In this document: positions 50,071 to 62,062 of the stretch, in pieces
Layout of the letters: the number at the start of each line of letters is the position of its first letter
How positions within the stretch are numbered: position 1 is the stretch's first letter
Assembly: GCA_013398615.1 (NCBI GenBank)
Contig: VZSR01000680.1
Coordinates: forward strand, 17,161-81,160
Reading direction: 5' to 3'
DNA length: 64,000 nt
From: Brachypodius melanocephalos
Lineage: Eukaryota > Chordata > Aves > Passeriformes > Pycnonotidae
The notes under the pieces: model-generated
The model's input: the letters and a program-made list of their open reading frames with translations, nothing else
The model's database searches: none
What the model was told of the DNA's origin: nothing
Made by a program: the position numbers and the translations under genes

Positions 50071-50076
50071 AATAAA
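50071..50076 (+). terminator. GOLT1B: GOLT1B polyadenylation signal 2
   Basis: AATAAA in 'GGTAATAAAATGG', followed about 25 nt later by a GT-rich stretch, a good poly(A) context. Confidence 0.55.
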
Positions 50077-50394
50077 ATGGAAACCTAAAGTTCTGTGTAT
50101 GTGAGTCTCTGGGGAGAAAACGGAGTGACTGGGGCTGACTAAAGATCAAGTGCCAATCTCTGTGTGTTTGTAATTTGTTACTGGGTTATCTGGTTATCTT
50201 CAAACAACTCTTGGTTACAGCAACAGCTTTGTCGTTACAGAGGATTCTAACCTGGAATAGCTGTCCCCTCCTAATGCACGTGTCACATTTCTGCTTCTGT
50301 TGCAATGTTAAACGTGGTGCACTTTCAATAGTCTTAGTTACAGTGTCCTCACCTAACAAACCGTGCTTGTTCAGTGAATTGTGTTTGTGCAGGC

Positions 50395-50405
50395 GGGGGG
50401 GGGGG
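50395..50405. repeat. G homopolymer (11)
   Basis: Eleven consecutive G in the GOLT1B 3' region; liable to sequencing error or polymorphism. Confidence 0.85.
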
Positions 50406-51637
50406 TTCTGTTGTGTTTCACTTTCTTTTCCCTTTCTTTTAATCCTGAAACAATTACCCAGTGTGGTATTAAAAGTAGCTATGTAGCCTAAAGGTCTAAT
50501 GACTGGGGGGGTGTTTTGTTTTGTTTTTCTTTATTATGCAGTTAAAATTGGAATTTTCCAAAGTAAGTTTTAAGTTAAAAAAAAATTCTCATGTACCAAC
50601 TCTTTTGAAAGTTATTCTGAAGTTTATTTGTATAAAATGGGGCTTTTCATTGCAACTGTATAAATAGCCACAATCTACTATTATCAAGATTTAATTTGCT
50701 TCCTTTTAGAACAGACACAAATGATTCAGGAAAAAAAAAACCAAACCACTTGTTATTTTACAATTAATAACATCTGAAAATCAGTGCATTTATTTTATAA
50801 ATGACCAAAAATGGCTATATTTGCTTGATGGCATGCACATTACGGTTTCAAGACAGGAATAAATATGAATCATGGGCTCTACCTCAAGAGATAAACCGTT
50901 TTAGATAACCCAATTTTAACTGCTCCTATAGCTCTGTTGTGTGTTACAATGACTGGAGAATACCACAACAGCAGCTTAGCCAACTCACTCTGTTTGCTGT
51001 GGCAGGGCACTAGTCTGTGCTGTGGGAAACAACTGCTGTCTCAAGCAGGCAGTGTTCATAATTTACATTAGAAATCAGCTACCTGAAGATTTTTGTTCTT
51101 CTGTCTTGAAAAATAATGTGATGGAAAAGGTGGATTGCACCCCATGACTGTGGATCTCTGGCTGCAGCAACTTGCTGGGTAAGCTGAAGTACCTTCCTCA
51201 CCAAGAAAGCTGATGATGTGTTTTGGAGGTTGTTGACGTGTTGCTGTGGATGATCTTTTGCTTCTCTGAAAAGCTGGGGTATGGGCAGGTCATCTCATAT
51301 TTAATTCATTGTTTTAAATCAAAAATCAGGTTTTTGTCACATGTGAACTGTTGTGAAAAGCAGCTGAGGGAACAGAATTGTATGTTGAATTTAGCGTAGT
51401 CTGTCCCTCAAGGTAATGTTGTCTTTGAGATGGTTTTGCCAAGATAAATGTGGGTGGCAGCAAAGGTCAAAACAACTTAGCCTTAAAGTGTTTCTGTCCT
51501 TGTAAAAATATCTCTAACAGAAACATGCTTGGAATGTTTCCCCTTTTAAATGTAATTTATAATTTCTGCTTTAAAACTCGTAAGGATGGATCTTATTCTG
51601 AGCAAACGAATACTGTAAATATCCTTGTCATACCTTG

Positions 51638-51643
51638 AATAAA
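51638..51643 (+). terminator. GOLT1B: GOLT1B polyadenylation signal, most distal candidate
   Basis: AATAAA followed by a T/GT-rich stretch ('TTTGTCTTTGTGTCTTCGTG'), the strongest downstream element of the four candidates. Confidence 0.5.
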
Positions 51644-51659
51644 TGGGTACCTTTTTCTA

Positions 51660-54130
51660 TAATTTGTCTTTGTGTCTTCGTGTGCATATTTTAAGAAAGT
51701 CTGTTGGCAAGTTTTCCTTTCCAGAGGGTCAGGAATACAAGCTGTTACTTGCTTGGCTGTCTTACACTGTTGTGACTTTTACAGTAAATAGGGGCTTGGA
51801 CTGATCGTAAATGGAAGGGTTTCCTCCCTTTTTTACAACAAACCTTTTACATAAGTATCCCCCTAGCTTTTCAAATTCTAGTTTTGGATGCAGCACAACA
51901 AGATTTGAAAATTTGGTTACATGACAATCTCCTCCTTTTTTTGAGGAAGTAACTGTGAACTGAGAAAAAGAGCATGTGTCTAGATCTTGGTGCAGGTTTT
52001 TAGTCTAGTTCAAGGATATGAGTTCCCTGTGTCCTAGAAAGTGGCCTGATAAGCACGTTTACTATTCCATTCCACTCTGCAAGCTTGTGGCTCGTTGTTG
52101 AGGATTTTCACAGAGCCAGGAGAGCGGCAAAGCTTTTAACTCGTTGTTGAGGTATTGTGTTGGTGCTATGTACCAGTTAGTACCCTAAAAACTTGATTTG
52201 ACCAAAATTGCTTGTATAGTAAGGATTCCAAGAAGTGGCACTTCTTAATTTGAAAGGAAAAAACCCAAAAAACCTACAGCAATGTGTGGTTACATTTTTT
52301 AAACTAGGAGAGGTATAATTTTAATCTGTATGTAGCTCGTGGCCAGTTACTTTCAGTGACTAGTTGCCATTCATTAACCAGGAATACTTTGGCTTTGTTA
52401 CTGCTCAGAATGTGGTGCCATATTTGGGAAATAAATGAATACACAACTCTGTATGGTACCATATAGAGTCCGTCAGAAGCAGCGTAAAGAAAGGAATCTT
52501 GTCCCTGTGGCAGATGTCAAAATGAAGGTTTTATGGGATTATTTTAAATTGTTTATTCACCAGATTTCAAGGCACAGATTCATCTACTTGTTGCCTTTCT
52601 GGACAACTGATTATCAGTCAGGCTGGAGAGTAGAGTCCATATCCCTAACCCAAATGTCTGTGTCCCAGCTGTCTCTTCAGAGGTCACTGCTAGCCCTTGG
52701 ACTCCCATCTCTGCTTCTCTGGCTGCCACACCAGAGGCTCACTTTGGCTGTTTTACCCTTCAGACTGCCAGTACCAGCTGTGACATCACTGGCATGTCAT
52801 TACCAGACTGATTTACCAGCAGAACTTGGCCCTTGTGACTCATTTGTTCTGAGCTCTGCCCCTCTAGTATTGATCTTGGCACATTAAAGCATCTCTTAGA
52901 GGACTTGGATGTCACTCTTAGCCCAACAAAGAGGTTCTGCAGCTGCTGTAATCCCTCGCCAAGCCTAATTCACCACAATTATATGCTAAAGCGTCCTCCT
53001 CAAACATAACAATTTACAGAAAAATGGCATGGCTACTGTGGGGTAATGTGATGTGGAATTCATTATCTCAGATGAAGCGTTATGGCTGATAACCTGGGAT
53101 ATGGAGCATTATCTATTTATAGGAATGCATTTATGTGTTGGTTACTAGTCATTAATGGTAGTTTAATTAACGGTTTGCCTGCTGAGGTAGTGCATGCCCA
53201 GAAATGTGCTTGCCAAAAAGCATCTGTGCTGCTGTATGCTTTCTAGGAGGCACTACTTTGCACTGAGGACTCCTTTTCCAGGGAATGTGGTGGATCTCCT
53301 ATAGAAATAAATAAGTTTGGGGTATCTTACTGCTCACAGAAGCATTGGATTCATAGCTGAGCACCACAGGACATGGTAGTCCCACAGTCAGCAGGAGGAG
53401 CTGTAAGGTAGTGAAATTCCCTGGGTCAGGGATGGCAGGAGGGGCCCGTGGGTCTTGGAGGGTCACCAGCTCCACGGGAACACCAGCCTGGAGCCCTACG
53501 TCCCTGCAAAACATGGGCGGGAGGGCAAGGGTTGATGTCTCATGCCCAAGGGCAAAACATTCCTTTAGTCGTCTTCTTTTCAGTCAGCCCCAGTGCATGC
53601 TAACAGCTCTGAGTCCTCTTGCTGGTAAGTGGGACCTGGAAAACAGCTTGAAATTCCCTGACTGGCTTTTTTTCTTTTGTGCACTTCTTTCTGAAGTCTT
53701 TTTAGGCTTGATTTAATTTAGACTGGGGAACCGCAGTGTAGCTTTAGAGCACAAAGAGGATGTTGAGCTTTTTACAGAGCATCGTCAGAGCTGAAATGCT
53801 GAACGTCAGCCCCTCTCTGGGCTGGCAGGGTTTGAAGCAGGCTTTCCACTTTGGCACAGCCCAGCTGCCTCACTGCCTCCTTTTTCTCCAGGCACTCCAA
53901 AGCTATTTGAGTAACATCAGAGAAATCAAGATTTCATATTGATTCCTACAATTTAATTCTTCTGGTTTGAAAGAAAAGGCTTTTTTGGACCCAAATGTTT
54001 TACACCACCAAACCCACACACCCATCAGGTCAGTCTTTAAATATTGATTTTCTTTTTGTAATGAAACCAAGCAGGTCTGCATTGAATCTTCCAGATGCCC
54101 CAGCTGAGTGGCTTTTATCATTAACTGTCA
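51660..54130. other. Intergenic, nothing assigned
   Basis: No gene was recognised. The only repeat noted is the 27-bp copy at 52422. The 150-codon frame at 52435-52887 has no recognisable domain. Confidence 0.5.
52422..52448 (+). repeat. 27-bp dispersed repeat, copy 2
   Basis: Partner of 47154-47180, one mismatch. Confidence 0.7.
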
Positions 54131-54139
54131 ACCTTCCTG

Positions 54140-54596
54140 ATCCAAAGAAGGGTAACAAAGCTGGTGAAGGGTCTGGAGCAGAAGTCCTATGGGGAGCAGC
54201 TGAGGGATGTTGGGGGTGTTTAACCTGGAGAAAAGGAGGCTTGGGGGAGACTTTATCATTCTCTACAAATCCCTGACAGGAAAGTGTGGCCAGATGGGGG
54301 TCGGGCTCTGCTCCCACGCAACAGGTAATAGGACAAGAGGAAATGGGCTCAAAGCCACACCAGAGCAGTGTTAGGTTCAACATTAGGCAGAATTTCTTCA
54401 CAGAAGGATGGATTAGACAATGGAATGGGTTACCAAGGAAGGTGGTGGAGCCACCATCCCTGGAGAGATTTAAAACAAGTGTGGGTGTGGCACTCAGAAA
54501 CGTGGTTTAGTGGTGGGCTTGGAAGTGTTGGGTAATGATTGGACTCAATGATCTTAAAGGTCTTTTCCTACCTAAATAGTTCTATCCTTCTATGAA
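54140..54596 (+). mobile_element. CR1 3' end, well preserved
   Basis: The longest CR1 tail with an intact end in the window: 'AACCTGGAGAAAAGGAGGC', 'TAGGTTCAACATTAGGCAG', 'CACAGAAGGATGGATTAGAC', ending in 'GTTCTATCCTTCTATGA', the degenerate terminal repeat of CR1. It is 5'-truncated, as usual. Confidence 0.93.
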
Positions 54597-55827
54597 CTTG
54601 AGTGGAGATTTATCCTCCACTTTCTTCTCCCCCTCTGAAGTGCACAAAACATTGAGTGTTTCCTCACTCTCACTTTTCTACCAGTTTTTGAGGAGGACTG
54701 AGTGGGGGACAAAGAAGCAACACTAGATGGGGAAAATGGGCTAGCAAGGGATCCTGGTGCTCCCTTTAAAAAGGTGAATGAGGGGGTTGATTTTGATGAG
54801 AGCTCAGGATTCACACGACTCAGGTACCAAAGCCTGAAATAGAGCCAGCTGGGGTGGGTTAGGACCCTGGTGCCCAGCCTATGCCTCCTCCACCCCTAGC
54901 TCTGGAGCACCTAAACTCCATTAAAAGCCTTTTGAAGGCTGTGCTCTGATGAAGACGTGACTTGAAGGAAGCCTGTCCCGTTCTAATAAGGCTGGGAGCA
55001 CCGGGGTGAGGCAGGTGCAGCCACCCAGAACCTTCTGGAAGAGCTCCACAGGAGGCAGAGGTGAGGTGAGTAGCTGGAAAACAAGGCTGGAAGAAATGTT
55101 GGAAAAAACCCTGTTCTTGTTTAGTTCCCGGAGCTGGAGATTTTTCTTGCCTCTCCGGGCAGAAATAAGTGACACATTCACAAAGTGCTTGTTTAGGAGG
55201 AATGCGTGAAATGCTGTTTTCCCTCAGAGGGTGGGAACGAAACGGGGGGGAGATGTGTTTATTTGCTTCCAATTACCCTCGCGCATGCAGGCCTTTTCCT
55301 TTCAGCCTTTTCCTCAGCATTTCCCTGGTTGTCAAATGTTGTGTGGCTGCTTTCCCTTTTATCTCCTCTCCCGACTCTTGCTTTGTGATGTTTCTTTCTG
55401 GGAGGGTAATTGTGCAGCCCGTGCTCTTTGTGAGGGCGCTTTCCGCCCTTCAGCATCCCCGACAATCGCTTCCTGCTCCCGGGCTCTTTATCTAGGATTT
55501 TACACCCAGATCACTCTGCTAATGGGCTCTACAGCAGAGCCCGCACACAGCGGGGCTGGCGAGGCCGAGGAGGTGCGAAAAAAGCGTGAGGATGGAAGTG
55601 AGGAAACGAGCACTGCGAGAAAAAGATCGCAAAAAGATCTTGCTGATCTGAAAACCACATCCCCCGAAACCTCGCATGTCACTCGAGCCCTTCCACAAAG
55701 GAGACAGACCATGGTGCTTTCATCTTCCTGTTTCTGCAAACAATCCTTTCCCTTCCTTTTCCAAAGGGAAGAGCAGTAATTGCAAGCATCAGCTTCTTCT
55801 ATCATTGTCGTAGTCCCACATGACAGA

Positions 55828-55900
55828 ATTTTACAGAATCACTGGGTTGGAAGAGACCTCCAAGATCATCGAGTCCAACCCTTGACCAGTCTTTAAAGGA
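55828..55900 (-). mobile_element. CR1 tail fragment
   Basis: 'ACAGAATCACTGGGTTGGAA' then 'CAAGATCATCGAGTCCAACC' in plus-strand view. Confidence 0.88.
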
Positions 55901-57407
55901 CCTCTCCTGCCCCAAAATAAAAACAATTTTAAAAATCATCCCACCCTAACATTTTGTACATACCTGAACACATATATGTGTATAATTACATAATATTTTT
56001 ATACACATATAATAATTACATAATACTTTTCTGTTAGGAAAGTTCTACAGTACCTGCCTGATTCTTAACCAAAGGTTTGTCTTTCCCTCACTTTAAAAGC
56101 TTTCCACAACTATGTTCCCATACCTGCAAGGCAGCTATATGGAAATCTTGTATTCCAATTACCTTCTTGATCGTTCTTAAGTTTTAGTTTTGTGGCTGAA
56201 ATCAGACACAGCTTTTCCCTGAAGAATATTGTAGATGAAAGTTGATGTTTCCTTATTGAAAATATTTGTGCCAATGCACTTACATAGAAACTATGCAAAA
56301 TTGAGTTTAACTGAAAAAGCTAACGTAGAAGTAAAGTATTTCACAAAGATCAAAACATAACATTCTGGTATTTCTGGCAGAGATACAATTTTTTTTCAAA
56401 TAAGCTTTGGAACATTATTTCGAAAGGGCTTATATTACAAAGAGCTTTGAAAGTTTTAAAAGATCAGGATCAAACTGAAGCACAGACTTTGTCTAAATGA
56501 TACCATCTGATTGAATCAAATTTGGTTTCTCCACATTTTTCTACAGGAAGTTTTTGTGCCATTTCAGAAGAAAAAAAGAAAATCACAGAATCTTAGCTTT
56601 CTCTTACATGGAAAACCTGGTTTCTACCCACTTTCTCCCTAAGTTCTTCAGAAGATACAACCAGGGTTGTAGAGGAAACCTTGGAAAGTATATCAAGAAG
56701 GGTTTGTGCCCTCAATTCTTATAGAATTATAGAACTACAAGCTTCCTCTTTCAATACTTCCCATTTGGCTTTATAGCATACTGCCTTTTGAGTTCCACAA
56801 CACTAGTTCCTCATATTTCAGTGGCTTAAAGGTGAATTTATTCAAGTCTGGTTTGGAAAATATGTGTAACTCAAATTCTTCACTTCGAGAATCCCTACAA
56901 TTTGTGGAAACACTTTGGACTTGGAGCATATAAATTACCTTATTCTCTCATATGTGTGAAAAATTTACTCATTAAAACTTCTAAAGTTTAACAGTGCTGT
57001 CAAGCGTTCACAGAATTATTGGTGTTAATGGAAAAACTAGTGTTGAAATGAATAATATTTTATGAAAATTAAATATTCAGAGTGTAGAAAATGTAATTTC
57101 TTACTGGATGGATCAATGCAACAGAGTAAAACACTAGAGGTAAATAACTAATGTCCTTTGCCTTGTAACTTCTGGAGTGTTACATAAACTAGACTGAGGT
57201 AATGCAAGCTATCCCTTCAAAAATACATCTGTATGACACATTTACTAAAGGCAACTTCAGGTTTGGGGATGTTGCAGCAAGACATAAATTTTAAAGTAAG
57301 TTCTGCAGCTTCTCTGAGTTTTGGTCTCCCTTTTCTGACTTTTACTTGCAAGCTCAGGGCCAGCTTGGCCCTGAATAAAAGCAAAAGATCAATACAAAAA
57401 CCTCTTT

Positions 57408-57455
57408 AAAAAAAAAAAAAAAACAAACAAAAAAAACAAAACCAAAAAAACCCCA
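57408..57455. repeat. A-rich / (AAAC)n simple sequence
   Basis: About 15 A followed by interrupted AAAC and AAAAAAC units. Confidence 0.85.
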
Positions 57456-58030
57456 TATCCTAGATATGTAATAAATGGTGGTTTGGCTTTGCACAAATCC
57501 TCTGTAGTTCAGATAATATTTCTTCTTTCCCTTTCATTCTCCTATTTCTTAGTCTTGCCCAGGCCATGGATTCTGCTCTGTACCTCAGTAGTTGGCAGCC
57601 GTTTAAGGATAACTTGAAATGCATCTCTATGATGGAGCATGTTGCAGAGAATTTAGGTAAAAGGCTGATTGTTCAGACTGGTAAATTGAGCTTTGGAAAC
57701 GATCAAATTGCACTCAAACAGGTTTTTTTGTTTTGTTTTGTTTTGTATTTTTTTCTTGTAGAGGGATTCAGGATATTGAAGTGAGTCTGGAGAAAATGTA
57801 CAACCTGTGACAAGAAATGCAAAAAGATATATGGATAAATATGCAAATGAGAGGCAGACTCAGCATGACTTTTCTGAAAGGAAATTCTGACCTGTCTGTC
57901 TATAAACTCCTTCAAAGGAAGTAAAGGTCCAATGGATACAATCGAACTGGATTTCCAAAGGATTTGACAGTGTCTTAGCAAAGGCTCATAGAAAAGAAAG
58001 GTGCTTTTATGGTAGCTTTCTTTAATTGCT

Positions 58031-58053
58031 CTCTTATCTATAAGAGATAAGAG
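58031..58053. repeat. 9-bp perfect hairpin with GATA cores
   Basis: CTCTTATCT (58031-58039) pairs with AGATAAGAG (58045-58053) around a 5-nt loop. Each arm is a GATA-factor-like AGATAA site in opposite orientation. Confidence 0.75.
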
Positions 58054-59276
58054 TCAGAAGAGAGAGTCTGTAATTGAGAGAAGGGGAAATTGAGGCAGAC
58101 AGAGAAAGGACCAAGTTTGCTGATGAGACTTAAAGCCTTCAGGGTAAGGGTGGTAAAACAATTCAGCCAAACTAGGGTTGTCTGCAGCAAGACCTTATGA
58201 AACGGAATATACAGTTGTAAAAATAACATATAGTAATGTCTGTGAGTATAAAATTATGCACATAGCAAAGAAAAGAGCTAAATTGGTATAAATGGGTGGG
58301 TTATGAATGAAGTGTTGCCTTTCAGCAGAGAAATCTTGGAATTAAGTAGTTCAGTAATAGAATGGTTCAGTTTAGTGCTCATGAACAGTCCAAATAGGAA
58401 ACAGAACTATAATGAAAAGAAATAGAGGAGGGAAAAAACTCAAATTAAAAGTAAATATGATTACATGCTTTTTGAGAGTGTTGTGTAGCTCATGTTCCCA
58501 TCCTAAATCAAGGACGATCAAGGTTATTGAACTGTTTTATAGTAAACAAAAAAATTAGAACTCCTCATCTGGAGAAAGGGGATGACTGACAGAGGATTCA
58601 ACAATTGCCTGTAAAATCACAAATTACATACAGGGTGTAAAATGATCTTCATTTGTTTTTACAGTCTCTCAGTATAAAAAAAATGGAGAATGATGTGAAG
58701 TTTTCAAGTGGCAAATCCAAAATAAAGCAAAATTGTGAGTTTTTCCACAGAACAAAGCTAAACTGTGGAACTGATGAGCACAAGATCTGAAAGACATCAA
58801 ATTTTATGTAGGTTCAAGGAACAAATTAATAGAACAAAAAGCCATGAGGAGCTGTTAAGCCTAGAGAATTCATCTTTCAAGAAGTTAATACAAATCCTTT
58901 GAGGATAAGAATGTATAGCGGAAAGAATATATGGAGCAAAGTGCCTCTTTGTGCTTATTCTCTTCTTGAAACTCTTCTGCAGGCGTTATTATAGTGTCCT
59001 GTCAGTGACAGGACATTGAATTAAATGGCACCCTTGGCCTGACCCAGCCTGGCTGTTCCTATGTTGTGGTTGTAACCTGGAGATAAACTCGTTGTGAATG
59101 GATTGAATTGCTCTCATGAGCACTGGGTAGTACTGCCCTGATGATGAGTTGTACCTGCCTGAAGCTTCTTTGCTGCTTTCTCTGCCTCCTGTTTTTTGCT
59201 CCATCTTCTTCCTCTCCTGAACAGCTGCCGAAACATCACTGTTCACGTGAGCTTCCATTTGGGTAGTGCTGCTTAC

Positions 59277-59336
59277 CTGTGTTCCTTTGGAATCCAAAAT
59301 GCTTGTAAATCCACTAAATAGCACTTTTTTAGCTGG
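59277..59336 (-). other. Candidate cryptic exon (60 bp, minus strand)
   Basis: A strong acceptor (a pyrimidine tract ending CTCTTCAG) and a strong donor (ACAG|GTAAGC) enclose exactly 20 codons with no stop, reading 'PAKKVLFSGFTSILDSKGTQ'. The open frame continues past the donor to 58989. I do not recognise the product, and no neighbouring exons were found. It could be chance, a decayed repeat, or part of an unannotated transcript. Confidence 0.25.
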
Positions 59337-59849
59337 CTGAAGAGGAGCAGGAACAAAAATCTACTTATGTAACCGATCTCTGGCACTGTACAACAGAGAA
59401 TAATTCATGTACATCGTGCGAAGCAGAACTCAGCACTTCTGACAGTCACACTGAGATGAAACAACTTCCTACAACAACTCCAAAGGAGATCAGAAGGTGG
59501 AAACCTATGAAAACATTAGTAAAGAAAGAAAAGACTTAAACGTAAAGTCACTTATGATGAAAGTAAGCACTTTGTGAACATTACAGTAGCATTTTCTCTG
59601 AAAAAATCGAGGTTTTTATACTAGTTTCACAGGCAACAGAAGCAACACAGTGGCCAGGCTGCTATATTTATTATTTTATTTTGGGGTGCTGGTCAGCTGC
59701 CTGCCAGGTACCAGAACTCGGAGATGAGTTGGGAGCAGTGGCTCACAGTGGTGTGCAGAGCTGCACAGGTACATACCAGACCTTCAGCATGGACTGGGGG
59801 CACGGGTGATCACGGAAACATCTGTCAGCCTCACTAATTGCAGATAAAA

Positions 59850-60700
59850 TGGGTCGTGTACCCCCTGTGTTGGGTGGCAATGCTGGGGCACCAAACACCA
59901 GCCGTGCCCGGAGCCGTGGCGAGGGGAAACGGGGAAGAGCTGGTGACGGGAGGGATGACTGCGAGGTGTCGGTGTGTCAGCCGAGTCGGACGCCAGACAG
60001 AGGAAATGACTCAGAAAACGACGAGCTGGTTAGCGCTGGCTGAGGAGAACGTGTCGCCCTGGGTTTGCACTACAGCACAAGCACTGAATTGTCTCCTCTC
60101 GGCCGGCGTGCAGGGCCATTTTAGGGCCGGGGGGGGTGACCCCGCCCTGCAGCGAAGGTGCGGGCGGGGGCTCGGCCGCGCCGCCGCTTCCCGAGAGTTC
60201 TGCGGGCGGGGGCAGCGGTGGGTGCCGGCGGCAGCGGCGGGGCGGGGCGGCCCCCAGCCCCTCGCCGAGCTCCTCAGAGCCCGCCGAGCGCGCCGCCCTC
60301 GCCCGCTGATGCAATCCCAGCCCGGCAGGACAAGCAGCAGCAGCCCCGGCAGCCCGAGCAGCAGCCCCGGCCGGCCCCGATCCCGCGCAGCGCTGTATCC
60401 GCCTCCGGAGCTCAGCTCCATCCCGCCGAGAGCCCCCGGCAGCAACATCGCCCCTGCCTGCCAGCATGATCAAGGTAAGCGGAGCGGGTTTCCTGCCCAA
60501 ATCCACGCGTGCATCCTTCCGGCGGTGCGGAGCGGCCAAGGGGCTTCTCCTTGGGAAATCGGTAGCTCGCCGATTTGTGTTCAGAGATTTTAGCGCCCCG
60601 ATTCATTGTGCTTTGCGAAGGGGATTTCTGTCCCCGGCGGATTTGTTGTTTGAGATTCAGGGGCAGATTGTGTGTGATTTTACATCTTTTCTTGCTCTTT
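59850..60700 (+). promoter_or_regulatory. CpG island upstream of candidate SPX exon
   Basis: CpG-dense sequence peaks at 60110-60460 with several GC boxes (for example GGGGCGGGGC near 60237). No clear TATA box was seen. It precedes the ATG/splice-donor pair at 60466-60474, so it probably drives a plus-strand gene. Confidence 0.6.
60466..60474 (+). CDS. SPX: Candidate first coding exon of SPX (spexin), partial
   Basis: ATG ATC AAG is followed at once by a perfect donor (AAG|GTAAGC) at the end of a CpG island. In human the gene after GOLT1B on the same strand is SPX, about 10 kb downstream, and I recall its first exon as coding for very few residues, which would suit this layout. The conserved spexin peptide was not found in the remaining 3.5 kb, so the next exon would lie outside or was missed. 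A first exon of another gene is possible. The assignment rests on synteny only. Confidence 0.3.
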
Positions 60701-60839
60701 CGTTGTAGACAGCATGTGGGGAAGAGAAGTAATTCTGTGGAAAAAAAATAATGAGGGGGAATTGGCGAAGGGGGAAGGGAAGGTGTATGATTTCCTTTGG
60801 GGTGAATTTCTTTTTTATGGATCTCTCAATGATTAAAAA

Positions 60840-61960
60840 ACCCTCACAAAACTAACAAAAAAACCAACAAACCAAAAGCCGGCAAAGGTTATGGTCTCCT
60901 GGCAGACATGAAGCCTTTTTATGCCTATGAGTTTGTTAAAGCTCTTATGTCTGCCCTTGTACTAAAATAGACTGTGGGTAAAACCCAGTACCATGTGCTT
61001 AGAGGTTTTGAGTAATTTCAGAAGTAACTTTAAATCGTGGAAGATGACTCGTCGGTAGCAAACACTAACGTGGCAGACGAGCATCTGTGGGCACTGTCCT
61101 TTTATAAATGTCATGTTTATGTTCTTCAGCTTAAGTGACCTGACCTGGGGATTAAAAAGAAATCTTCCTGGTCAAGGCAAAGGGCATGGAGTTAAGCACG
61201 AATGGTTTTCAGTGCGACCAAGCGAACATCGCGGCCACGTTGCACCCTGTGCAGCAGCTGCAGTAATGCTTGAGTTTTGAGGAAGGTCTATGCTGGGAAC
61301 TGCACAGCTGCGGTCTGATGCCAGAGTTAACAGCTGAGGAAAGCCGCGGCTGAGTTATTTGCTTTCCTTGGGTGACTTTAGCAGAGGGAGTAGAGGCACG
61401 GCAGGTATGTGACTGGCAGGTGTCTCCCCAGCTCCTGTCTGCCGCTGATGGCGAGTGTTCCTCACACCCAGCAGTACTGTCCCCTGGGTGGCTCTGGCAG
61501 CGGTGCAGGTGCTACTCGTGGTGCCAGGGGGAGGATGGAGGAGCCTTGGGGTGCTGCTATAGCCCCGTTTGCCCTCCGTGCAGCTGGGGACTGGCAGAGC
61601 AGCCGTGGCAGAAAACTGGTCTGAAACTACTCAGGGAAAATACCCAAGAGCTCCCCCAGCCACAGTGCTCAGAGACAGAATGGAGCATCTCAAGGAAGGG
61701 GCAGACTGTCGTGTTTTATGTCACTTCTGATTGTACTTGTTGTGTGTGAAGGAACGAGGGCAGGGCTCCTCCAGCACCTGTCAGGAATGGTCTGGCATGG
61801 CCTTACAAAAAACCCCGAATAACAGGGAAACCACAGACCTACCCACCTGTCTGCTCAAAGCAGCCCTGACATCTCATTGGGTTCTTCTGACCTGTACAAA
61901 CCCGACCTTCGCTTTGTCTTTTTTACTGTAGAAGACATGGAAGGAAGCAATAGCTACAGC
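60840..61960 (+). other. Presumed intron after candidate exon, unassigned
   Basis: A short AAAC-rich patch lies at about 60836-60880. Two overlapping frames near 61372-61749 have no recognisable domain. Nothing else was seen. Confidence 0.4.
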
Positions 61961-61961
61961 A

Positions 61962-62062
61962 GTAAAAGGACGCTCTTGCCACTTGGAAGTGGTGTGGCCT
62001 TGGGCAAGTCAGCTCTGTCTGAGCCCTTTACCCTTTATTTGCCTCATCTGTTCCACTCTCAG
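61962..62062 (+). mobile_element. MIR (CORE-SINE) fragment
   Basis: The sequence 'CTCTTGCCACTT', then 'GTGTGGCCTTGGGCAAGTCA', 'TCTGAGCC' and 'TTTGCCTCATCTGT' follows the conserved middle of MIR in order. This is an ancient amniote SINE, degraded but clearly ordered. Confidence 0.75.

Larger units (their letters stand above)
55901..58970. other. Intergenic, AT-rich, nothing assigned
   Basis: No gene was recognised. An A-rich run with AAAC units lies at 57408-57455, and a hairpin at 58031-58053. Confidence 0.5.

Noticed and set aside
55231..55779. 182-codon frame and a 101-codon antisense frame
   Set aside because: No domain, no splice or promoter context, and an overlapping frame on the other strand; probably chance.
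60011..60539. Minus-strand frames of 145 and 169 codons
   Set aside because: Same GC-rich block, mutually overlapping, no recognisable domain.
59838..60593. 251-codon open frame on the plus strand
   Set aside because: CpG-island artefact with low-complexity Ala/Arg/Pro composition and no domain; it reads through the candidate splice donor.
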